This document shows positions 1 through 8,200 of a stretch of DNA of 12,342 bases, one piece after another. Where the stretch lies: contig CAJVPP010003194.1 of assembly GCA_910592005.1 (NCBI GenBank), forward strand, positions 1 through 12,342, read 5' to 3'. The translations under genes and the position numbers were made by a program. The notes beneath the pieces were generated by a model. That model saw only the letters and a program-made list of their open reading frames with translations, was not told the DNA's origin and did no database searches. The stretch is from Funneliformis mosseae (lineage: Eukaryota > Glomeromycota > Glomeromycetes > Glomerales > Glomeraceae). The first letter of the stretch is position 1. Each line of letters begins with the position of its first letter.

Positions 1-702
1 TATACTTAAATTTATTGCAAAACTTTTAAAAAATGATAAATTAGTTTTAATATCTAAAAAATCTATATTAAAATTATCATATAATTTAGAAAAATTAATT
101 TTAATTAAATCTTTAATTAAATATTCTAAATATATAATCAATAGAAATAATATATTATTTAAATAAAGATAAAATTTAAATATTTTTTCAGATTTTAATA
201 CTTCTCGAAAATGGGTTTTTTAATATCTATTATCATATCAAATTCTATATTATTTTTAAAATAATTATATAAATTATTATTTTTTTTTTAATTTGTTAAA
301 ATTAAAAAAAAATTTAATATATAATTATATATAAATTTAGCTATATAATAATATTTTCTTTAATACTAGGTAACATATAATTATTATATCCTTTTATTAT
401 TATGTAATCTTTATATATTATATATATATAATATGAATTTTTATTGTTAAAAAATAAATCTTTAATTATATTTTTAAAATTATTTATAATATAATTAAGT
501 TTAATATTAAGCTTTTCAAATATTTGATTTTTTTTATACTTTTTTATCAAAAAAGTTTTTGATAATTAAACTTAATACATATAATTCATTATTTATAAAT
601 TAATAAATAAAACAATTTTTTATGTTATTATTTATCTTAAAATAAAATATTTTTTAATATTATTATTATATTAAAATTAAATTTTATAATCCATTTATAT
701 TA
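1..702. other. Extremely AT-rich spacer, no supported gene
   Basis: This stretch is almost entirely A and T with long homopolymer runs. Two small open frames can be seen. One enters from the window edge on the plus strand (2-166, 54 codons, no start codon, rich in Lys, Ile, Leu and Asn). The other is on the minus strand (550-341, 69 codons, ATG start, mostly Ile, Lys, Asn and Tyr). Neither shows a motif I recognise, and both have the amino acid content expected of random AT-rich DNA. The first could be the tail of a gene or dead element starting outside the window. I call neither a gene. Confidence 0.6.
2..166 (+). other. Open frame running in from the window edge, unsupported
   Basis: A stop-free frame of 54 codons ends at TAA 164-166 and has no start inside the window. 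Such a length is somewhat unusual in DNA this AT-rich, where TAA is frequent. The predicted peptide is low-complexity (Lys, Leu, Ile, Asn, Ser) with no recognisable domain. It could be a 3' exon end, a fragment of a dead transposon, or chance. Confidence 0.12.
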
Positions 703-707
703 TTTTT
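696..707. repeat. Candidate target-site duplication, left copy
   Basis: TATATTATTTTT borders the A tail of the minus-strand SINE-like element and recurs at its other end (1358-1369). Only the first seven bases are informative because the T run merges with the tail, and AT-only matches are easy to get by chance here. Its exact placement at both edges is the supporting point. Confidence 0.45.
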
Positions 708-1001
708 TTTTTTTTTTTTAAGTTCTAGTGCTCGGTCGCCCGAATATCCTGACTCTGCGGCTCATATGTCTGATATGTCATTGTATCCAGAAATAAGCCC
801 CTCCTGGCTACATTTAAAGCTGGTCTAAACTGCTGAAACACTAGCTTTCGCAATCGGCTATATACCCTAGACGCTGCATAGCTAATTTCTGATACGGTTA
901 ATACGAACGATTCTAGCCAATTACTGGAAAGAGGAGTCTTTATCAACCTAATTCGGAATAGCTATCTGACACAGTTAATACACCCAGACTATCAAAATCA
1001 T

Positions 1002-1020
1002 CCTGAGAATTGAACTCAGG
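1002..1020 (-). promoter_or_regulatory. tRNA-like T arm / box B, second module of the minus-strand SINE
   Basis: Read on the minus strand: CCTGAG, loop TTCAATT, CTCAGG. The stem pairs perfectly, and the core GTTCAATTC fits the Pol III box B consensus GTTCRANTC. It lies 333 bases downstream of the first box B (1348-1340), an order matched in the plus-strand element. Confidence 0.55.
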
Positions 1021-1339
1021 CCTCTCAAACCCTAATTGACTCATAGACGCCACGGTACTTCAATTAAAAAAACTAAAAGTCACTTATAACCTACGACTCT
1101 TATTTAATCCAAGTTATACAGTATCTACCATTGACCCGTCATGTCCTGTTATCGGTAATAACCCCCTTGCAGACGATATGGCACTTGCTCATTACAGGCC
1201 AGCCCCCTAATAAAAGTTCTGAACTCAATCAGTTCTGTGTAATGTGATCACTTACGTAATTATACAGGTTCACCATATTCTACAAGTTCATGATCTTTAA
1301 CGTACATAGTTTGTGTGCATCCTATGAAATTTATTCCTA

Positions 1340-1348
1340 GAATCGAAC
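1340..1348 (-). promoter_or_regulatory. Box B (GTTCGATTC), first module of the minus-strand SINE
   Basis: A perfect match to the Pol III box B core GTTCGANTC, only about ten bases from the truncated 5' edge. The surrounding T stem is partly decayed. The matching box A would lie upstream and is missing, which is why I call the element 5'-truncated. Confidence 0.5.
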
Positions 1349-1357
1349 TGGTAAAAC

Positions 1358-1369
1358 TATATTATTTTT
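1358..1369. repeat. Candidate target-site duplication, right copy
   Basis: TATATTATTTTT at the point where the GC-richer island stops and AT-rich DNA resumes. It is identical to 696-707 and defines the truncated 5' end of the minus-strand element at about 1357. Confidence 0.45.
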
Positions 1370-1936
1370 AATATTTAAAAATTATAAAACTAATATCTAA
1401 ATTTTTTAATTTTTTGTTTATATTTTTTTATATAAAGATATAAGTAGTAAAGGCAAATGCAAAAGTAGAGGTAAAGATAATAAATAGAAGTAAAAAGCTT
1501 ACTTAATCATCATTATTATATGATAATATTATTTTTATTTATTTATTAAGTAAAGGATCTGTTAAAAGGTATAAATAATTTGGAATTACTCTTACTTTTA
1601 TTAAAGTTAATGAAAATTTTATTTTTTTTTATTTCAATTAATTAAGTAGTTATAATATAGATTTTTAAAAAAAAAATAGTTTTAAAAAAAAAATATAAAT
1701 TTACAGCTTTATTTTATTATAAATTATATTAAAAAAAGAAAAAAATAAATAAATACAAAATTTAGTTTTATTTTACTAAAAATTATATTTATTTATATAA
1801 AAAAAAAAGCTTATATAGGAAAATAATCTGATCCTAAAACTATATAAGATTATTTTTATACTTTAAACTCTATTTAAATAAATTATAAATTAAAAGTTTT
1901 TAAATAAAATTTTTTGAAAAAACTGATTTTATTATT
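1370..1936. other. AT-rich spacer with short duplication and hairpin
   Basis: No coding signal. It holds an imperfect tandem duplication with a unit near 60 bp (similar 26-base blocks at 1705-1730 and 1764-1789). It also holds overlapping inverted repeats: CTTATATAG (1810-1818) pairs with CTATATAAG (1840-1848), and AAAATAATCT (1820-1829) pairs with AGATTATTTT (1847-1856). A purine-rich stretch of AAAG/GTAAAG words lies at about 1440-1500. Confidence 0.5.
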
Positions 1937-2175
1937 TTGATATAATAATTTATAAATACCTTATCAAATTGATATCATAGCAACCTAAAATTCTAAAAAT
2001 AATTAGTAATTTTTAAACATCTTTACTGAATTAATATTATAGTAGCTTAAAATTCTAAAAAAAATAATTAGAATTTTTGAATATTTTCACTAAATTGATA
2101 TCATAATAGCCCAAAATTTTAAAAAATAATAATTAATCATCTAAAAAAATATAAATTAATTATTTAACAAATTGA
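1937..2175. repeat. Minisatellite, three full units of about 62-77 bp
   Basis: Units begin with TTGATATCATA or a close variant at 1969, 2031 and 2095. They share the block CCTAAAATTCTAAAAA followed by AATTAG/AATTA. Unit lengths are 62, 64 and about 77 bp. A short partial unit precedes them at 1937 and a truncated start (TTGATCAG) follows at 2172. Differences between units are largely C/T and G/A changes plus small A-run indels. No coding potential is seen. Confidence 0.65.
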
Positions 2176-2321
2176 TCAGATCAGAGTATAAAATTTAGAC
2201 TAAAAATCATATGCACAATTGTATTAAAAATAGAAAATTAATGCATATATTACATAGTATTTCTATTTTATAAATAATTTATCTATTTTAGTAATTATTT
2301 GTATATATTTTATATTGTGTA

Positions 2322-2339
2322 ATATATATACATAAAAAT
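2322..2339. repeat. Target-site duplication of the full-length SINE, left copy
   Basis: ATATATATACATAAAAAT is repeated without mismatch at 3222-3239, directly outside the element's two ends. The CATAAAAAT half is not simple TA repeat, which makes coincidence unlikely. Confidence 0.85.
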
Positions 2340-2354
2340 AGGGATTGGCATTCC

Positions 2355-2366
2355 TAGTTCAGTTGG
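2355..2366 (+). promoter_or_regulatory. Pol III box A-like sequence, SINE head
   Basis: TAGTTCAGTTGG fits the tRNA D-arm/box A pattern TRGYNNARNNG with one deviation, and lies 15 bases from the element's 5' end, where a tRNA box A belongs. It is 44 bases from the box B at 2410-2420, a normal tRNA spacing. Confidence 0.6.
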
Positions 2367-2409
2367 TAACAACTGAGCTTCTATTGTGAGTTACACTGCA
2401 ATAGTCACA

Positions 2410-2420
2410 GGTTCAAGTCT
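2410..2420 (+). promoter_or_regulatory. Pol III box B-like sequence, first module
   Basis: GGTTCAAGTCT matches GGTTCRANTCC except for the last base. The flanking T stem is only partly paired, so this is a tRNA relic rather than a working tRNA. Confidence 0.6.
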
Positions 2421-2717
2421 CAGCTGAGGCATAAAACTAGATGATTTTCATAAGAATTTCATATGTAACTGAACATGTAGGTGTATATACTAATATGCGT
2501 TAGAAATTAGTTAATTGATCTGTCGATTGATGTTAATCATATCTAAATACTGAAATTGCAGAATAAGTAGATGCAAATGAAGCCAGAGATCGATAGAAAC
2601 TTGGCCTTTACTAATAGGCCTGTAATGAGTACTTTCTTACGTTTTCAATTTCAGAGGCCCTTATACAAGTAAGGAAGTGATTAACCAATAATTAGTAGAT
2701 TGAGTACTACCTACGGG

Positions 2718-2805
2718 TGGTTAGGGTGATAATAGACTGCATTACACTGCTGTAGCATCTTCCAATCAAACTGTCATTAGGAGTAGAGGCCAGGTTCAAT
2801 TCCTG
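2718..2805 (+). promoter_or_regulatory. Second internal tRNA-like module of the SINE
   Basis: Box A-like TGGTTAGGGTG (2718-2728) is followed 65 bases later by box B-like GGTTCAATTCCTG (2793-2805), whose T stem CCAGG/CCTGA has four of five pairs. TTACACTGC in between repeats the first module. The box A to box B gap is wider than in the first module because of extra sequence after TGTAGCATC. Confidence 0.5.
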
Positions 2806-3035
2806 AATGAATTTGATGATATGGATACGACAGTCACTTACCTTTTTAAGGTTCTATAAGATAAACAATGTCTAAGCCTTCCTGATCATGTGTAAAAATA
2901 TCCTAATACCAGGCAGAGGTAATAGTATCCAGATATGGTGTTGGTAAATACAGGGAAAAATTGACAAAAATATCTGTGGCTGAAAGTGATCCCTCTATCT
3001 ATATTTGACAGTAGTTCTAAGGTCTAAAGACCCTG

Positions 3036-3047
3036 AGAGCTAGCTCT
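3036..3047. repeat. Perfect 12-bp palindrome within the SINE body
   Basis: AGAGCTAGCTCT is self-complementary. The imperfect palindrome GGTCTAAAGACC precedes it at 3021-3032. Both could fold in the SINE RNA. No function is assigned. Confidence 0.5.
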
Positions 3048-3221
3048 TAGAGATGTTGACCTAGATGATAATCTTCAGACCAATATTATAAGGTGGGTTC
3101 TGGCTAGAACTATGTATCTAATTATGACCTAGTAGAGATCATAGGATGTCGAAGGTAATACCTTAAAATATCTGTTAATGATTCTCTTTTACTAGATACT
3201 GCAACTTAAAAAAAAATATAT

Positions 3222-3239
3222 ATATATATACATAAAAAT
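3222..3239. repeat. Target-site duplication of the full-length SINE, right copy
   Basis: Identical to 2322-2339 and placed five bases after the A tail, separated by extra TA units. It marks where the DNA preceding the LINE resumes, 35 bases upstream of the LINE ORF1 start codon. Confidence 0.85.
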
Positions 3240-3274
3240 TTAAAATTCTTTCTCTTTTTTTTGCAAATACCACC

Positions 3275-5265
3275 ATGACAAAAAAGAAAGAGCAATAAAA
3301 GACTAACAATCATGGCTGTTCAGCCTTACCTATTTCTAAAAAGTCAGGCAAAAAACCTAATATAACTCAAACAAAAGAATTAAATAGTTCTCTAATATTC
3401 CTATTATTATTATAACTTTAAAAGTAGAACTGAAAATTGACCAAACCCTAAGCGAAAGTTTTTTAAATCTCAATAAAAGAAAAAAAGAAGAAGTTCTTTT
3501 ATCACTAAATAATAATGTAAAAGATACTTTAAATATAAATAATTCTTCTAATATGTTAAAGAACATTATTAATACTATTTTGTTTAATTTTGATACTTTG
3601 AACAAATCACAACTTATTTTTTCACCTTTCTGCTACTCAAAAAATACCAAAGTAATAACCTTCAGATAAAGATTAGCAAAATTACTGATCTCTATATCAA
3701 GGAATACATTTCCTTTGCTGGAGTTATCTAAAACAAAAATCTGATAAATCTAGAACAAAACATCATGAAAGTTTCCTTTTTAATATAAACAATTGAAATT
3801 ATTTTTATACTGTTAAATTACTTAAAGTAGATAATACCACATTTTCACTCTTAGAATTAAAAAACAATATCTGATTATTTTTGATCAATTAATTGTAATC
3901 ACCAAAATCCCATTAGATGCAACAGAAATTTGAATTAAGAAATTGTTCTCTTGTTTTGAAAACATGGTTCAATTCTCTATGAAAACCAGAAACTTGTGAT
4001 AATATGCTATAATCACTTTTGATTATGAAACTAAATTCAACGAATTAAAACTTATTGATGAAATTTTTTAATCAATAATATGATACATATGTATATATAT
4101 AACCTTCTTGGGAAAAATATGTAGGAAAATCTAAATTTTTTGCTAAATTAATGAATCTCTCTCATTATATTACATTATGTATTTATAACGAGATCAGAAA
4201 AATACTTGATATGTCAACCTGAATTATACTTTAGGTATGATCTAATTATAACTATTTACAGCATGTCTATTTTTATTTTCAAAATACTGATGACATCAAG
4301 AATTTCTTAACTAATACCAACCTTACCCTTAATAATAAAAAATTAAAGTAGGCTAACTTTAAGAAGAAACTTTATGTTATTTACTTTTCCACTTACTACA
4401 ATATCTTTACATATTTAAAAAAGAGATAAATTTCTAAAGATAGAAGTACACAAAATCTATATTAACAATTTCAACTTACTCAGTTTAATGGATATATTAT
4501 GTCAAAGAAATATATTTATGAAACTATAAAGGAGAACATTATCTTTATAAATATAACTAAACCTTTCTAGCAAAAACAGACATCAGGATCTATCTATTGC
4601 AAACTACTACCTTCTTCACCACTCAAGCTAATGAATAGCAAGTCAAATCTAATATCTATGAATAACAAAAATAACAGAACAGATAATAATAAGATTTTTA
4701 GATAGGCAGATAAACCTTTTGATAATAATAATACAATGTTTGACAGCACTGTCTTTCTCACATCTAGTTTAAAGAATAGTACTACTAGAAGTAGTTCAAT
4801 GCTTAATAATAAATTTAAAGAATATATTATTTTTTAATTTAATCAAATTAAAGAACACTTAAATAATCTTTCAAAAAAGTAAAATTTTTTCAAAAACATT
4901 TTGCAATTATTAATAAGATCCTCAATATTAAAACCATTACACTCTTAGATATTATTTTGTACAATAAAATACTTTTTAAATTATATGGCCTAAAAGATAT
5001 CATATATTCTTATATTGATACTTCTGAATATACTGTTATCATTCAAAATAAAATCAATCAACAATTAGTGATAATATGCCAGAAATAACAAGAATGTATC
5101 ACATCCTTTATCGCTACTATTAATAAATTAATTAACTCTTATGATACTCTTCAATCAGCTCTTTTTAATAAAGATTTTCTCAGTAAATATGATATATAAA
5201 ATTTCTTTTCCCTAACAATAGTGTTAGATAAACAGATTGAAGGTCACATCAAATGCTTCTCTTAA
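3275..5265 (+). pseudogene. LINE ORF1 remnant (RRM-like, zinc knuckle, possible coiled coil)
   Basis: ORF1 proteins of such LINEs bind the element RNA and chaperone reverse transcription. The ATG at 3275 sits in a strong start context and opens a basic N terminus (MTKKKEQ), interrupted by TAA at 3296. After a frameshift near 3395 the frame reads on through QTLSESFLNLNKRKKEE (from 3442). From about 4119 to 4434 another frame gives an RRM-like segment ending YFYFQNTDDIKNF, then KLK-stop-AN and a ruined zinc knuckle (4373-4414). The 3' third (4891-5265) is one frame of 124 codons with two TAA stops. It is rich in Ile, Leu, Asn, Lys and Gln, possibly a coiled coil. About 660 codons in all. The RRM call is from resemblance to known fungal LINE ORF1 proteins, not from an alignment. 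Confidence 0.75.
4373..4414 (+). other. Relic zinc knuckle with all four ligands changed to Tyr
   Basis: In the ORF1 frame the peptide reads Y-V-I-Y-F-S-T-Y-Y-N-I-F-T-Y. The spacing of positions 1, 4, 9 and 14 is exactly that of a CX2CX4HX4C knuckle, but each ligand is Tyr (TAT, TAC, TAC, TAT). TGY to TAY (G to A) and CAY to TAY (C to T) each need one transition. It follows the RRM-like segment and precedes a basic LKKR, where LINE ORF1 knuckles usually lie. Confidence 0.65.
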
Positions 5266-8200
5266 TTCTAATCTTATTAATAAATACTATTCCTACTGAT
5301 TTTAACATTACTCTTGAGTCCAACTTAACATCCTTTTCTAATATTCCTACTTTTAGAATTGCCTTTTATAATACTTACTCATTTACCAATTCAGCAAAAT
5401 AAAATTTTCTATTTTTCTTATATAATACTTACAAATTCAATATAATAGGTCTCTAAAAACTAATTTTAAGCTTTCCAATTTGTCTTTCTTTAACAAAACA
5501 TTCCCTAAGTATACCACTTTTTTTAGTAATTTCTTAAATCCACAATCTCATAGTTTTAAAATATCTCTCCTTTAGTACTAACTTATATAAACATATTTTT
5601 AAACATAATTCTAAGTTTAATAGAGTTATATATGCCAAACTCCAATTTTCTAAACCAATAAAAATTAACTGTTATCTTTTGCTAAGAAAAAAAACAAATG
5701 TTTTGCGTAAAGATATTCAAAAATATATTTCTAATCTAATAGAAGAAGCTATAAAGATGATTACCATATCATTCTTATAGACAATTTTAATATTAATCTA
5801 GATCAATTCTATAATCCTTTCTTTACTAAATCATTTATAAATTCATTGTTCTATTTTAATATATATGATTTATTTGATCTTCTGTTTAATAAAAATCAAT
5901 ATTTATACCTTACATTTTTTTATGTTAATGTTTCGTCCTAAATTGATTACATCTGAATGACTCTTGAGTTATCTATTAATATTCTAAGATGCGATATAAT
6001 TCCTGTTGCCTTAAATCATCATATCATAACTACTCAAATTAAAAATTTTTTTAAAGTCAAATCCAATGATCATAAATACCTTCTTAAACAATTTTTTAAT
6101 ACATTTCTTATTGATGATATTAAATAAAATAAATTTATGTTTAAACTTGAAAATTTAGTTGAGTATAGCATACTTAATAGACTTACTCAAGATACCATCT
6201 GATTACAAACTTCTCTCAACAAATATTAGGATTTGCTTCATGAACTTATTATTTTGTTTATGAAGAAAACTATTTTGATCTTTAAATCTAAAGTTACTTA
6301 ACATATTTTCAAACCAGCTACCCTGTCAACCATTTACTGCAATATTAAGATTTTGCAGAAATTAGATTAGTTAACAAAAAAATTATCTTTTAACTAATTT
6401 ATTTAATGATAAATAGCTTTACCTTTATAACAGATTTTTAGATATTTCTCACTCCTACAAGTTTAATATAATATCTATCAACCCTTTCAACCCTTCACTT
6501 TATATCAAAACAGTTCTCTATAATATTAATTTTATACTTACAGAACTCTAGGTGAAAGCTAAAATTCAGAAACACAAATTTAAATTCAAGAGTATACAAA
6601 TTATTTTGCAATCCAAATTAGATGATTTTAAGTTCAATCTGTCTAAAATGTTAGATTTAACGCTTAACTAGAGAAGAACAATCATTATTTTTGATAGATG
6701 TATTAACAATAATGATCTAAAACAAAATTTCCTTACAGATAAATCTGATATAAAAAGGAAGTCACTCATTACTTCTAACAGATTGCTAATATATAACATA
6801 TAAACAAAGCAATTTCTGATAATTGATATTTAGAATATCAACCTATTGATCATATTAATCTAATTATATATAGCAAATTATGTAACTTATCTATAATTAA
6901 CAAATGATATAAAATTATTATTCAACTTCCTAAAGAAAAAGTATCAGGTCTATCAAATATCTCTAATAAAATACTTCAATATCTCAATTCATTAGCTAGA
7001 AAATGTTTTTGGCTTATAATATACAAATATTTAAAACTCTTCTTTACTCCTACTAGATAGAATTTAACCTATATATATCACATTTTCAAACTAAAACTAT
7101 TAAAGTTTAATTTTAATAATATCATTTAATTACCCTATTAGAATGTTCTAAAAAAGCCTTTATACAGCTTCTTAATAACTATTTAACTGATATCTTTATT
7201 TAAATAATATATTGAGAGGTAATAACTTTGCTTACCTACTATTTAAATTAATATTTGACTATATCTACATAATTGAAAATATTAAATAAGATGCGTTACA
7301 TAACAGAAATAAGCTTTAGGTTCTGCTTCAAGATATGTCTAAAGCTTATGATCATGTTAATATCTTTATACTGATTAAAGTTCTGGTAAGACTTTGCCTC
7401 CCTGAATGCTTTATACATATCATTTTACAGATCTTCTTATTTAGATATAACCAAGTCTTTATCTAATATAGTTCTACTAATATATATTTTGTTTACTCAA
7501 AAATCAATAATCTTATTATTATTATAGTATATTTATTATAATTAATTACTATACAAGATACAGGATTCCTCTTATGGTTATTTTATATTCTATCACTAAA
7601 AGCCTAATGTCAGAATGTTTTATATAGAATTCAAACAGTGTAAAATACTAACTCTCACATATATGAATGACACTTTATAGATTGCTAAATCTCATGATGA
7701 TTTATCAACCATTATAATTATTATCAACAATTTCTATGACTACAATAATATTCAAGTTAATTGAATAAAATCTGCTTTTTTAATCAACAAAAAACAAATT
7801 GATTCCTTAATTATTAACCTAAATAACTCAAGTATGACAATTACTCTAATAGAGTTAAAAGTCAGCATTTATTACTTAGAAGTATAGATTTTCTTACTTC
7901 TGAATACTATATTTATTAACAAGCAAATTTTTAATGAATTTTATAATGCTATTACTATTATAAAGAATAAAAGACTAATAGATACTTACTTGAGTTATAT
8001 ATATATAATACAGTTTTGTTACTACATATTGAATATAGGATCAGCTCACTTTTATTACTAAAGATACTTAAATAAATCATTTCGCTATCTATTTAGCATT
8101 TATAAAATATAAATTAAAATTTTCGCAAAAAATACTCACAGCCTTTTTCATCTCATATTTAGGTTATAACATGATACCACTCTATTAAAAAATATTACAA

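Larger units (their letters stand above)
703..1357 (-). mobile_element. SINE-like retroelement, 5'-truncated, A-tailed
   Basis: An island of clearly higher G+C sits sharply inside AT-rich DNA. On the minus strand it ends in AACTT followed by a 17-base A tail (T run 703-719 on the plus strand). It carries two box-B/T-loop-like sequences, GTTCGATTC (1348-1340) and GTTCAATTC (1015-1007). The second sits in a T arm with a 6-bp stem (CCTGAG/CTCAGG) and a 7-base loop, TTCAATT. TATATTATTTTT occurs at both edges (696-707 and 1358-1369), as expected of a target-site duplication. No box A remains before the first box B, so the 5' head looks truncated. It shares blocks with the element at 2340-3216. A 73-codon frame inside it (946-725, minus) matches no family I know and is probably incidental. 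It could instead be the 3' part of an unknown LINE, but no reverse transcriptase is present. Confidence 0.65.
2340..3216 (+). mobile_element. Full-length, long, two-module tRNA-derived SINE
   Basis: A GC-richer island begins with a tRNA-like head and ends in ACTGCAACTT plus nine A's (3208-3216). Perfect 18-bp duplications flank it, the hallmark of target-primed reverse transcription. The head has a box A-like TAGTTCAGTTGG (2355-2366) and a box B-like GGTTCAAGTCT (2410-2420). A second tRNA-like module lies near the middle: TGGTTAGGGTG (2718-2728) and GGTTCAATTCCTG (2793-2805). TTACACTGC occurs in both modules (2391 and 2742), suggesting an old dimer. At about 870 bp it is long for a SINE and has no sizeable ORF, so it would depend on a LINE in trans. 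The longest T run is five (2843-2847), with four-T runs such as 2445-2448. Fungal Pol III may read through these, but Pol II transcription is not excluded. Confidence 0.8.

Noticed and set aside
341..550. 69-codon minus-strand open frame
   Set aside because: Low-complexity Ile/Lys/Asn/Tyr peptide in the most AT-rich part of the window, with no motif or start context. Kept only as a remark in the spacer entry.
725..946. 73-codon minus-strand open frame within the truncated SINE
   Set aside because: Its peptide has fairly normal composition, but it starts inside the element body, ends against the A tail, matches no family I know, and has no counterpart in the related element at 2340-3216.
1937..2175. 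CRISPR array
   Set aside because: Units vary in length and sequence, spacers are not unique relative to repeats, and the setting is eukaryotic repeat DNA.
2341..2430. Functional tRNA gene
   Set aside because: Boxes A and B are present, but the T stem and acceptor do not pair properly and a long A-tailed body follows, so it is the head of a SINE.
3357..3605. 82-codon minus-strand open frame
   Set aside because: It lies antisense to the ORF1 remnant, whose plus-strand frame (from 3442) carries a sensible LINE sequence. The hydrophobic Phe/Leu-rich peptide is what the complement of Lys/Asn-rich codons yields.
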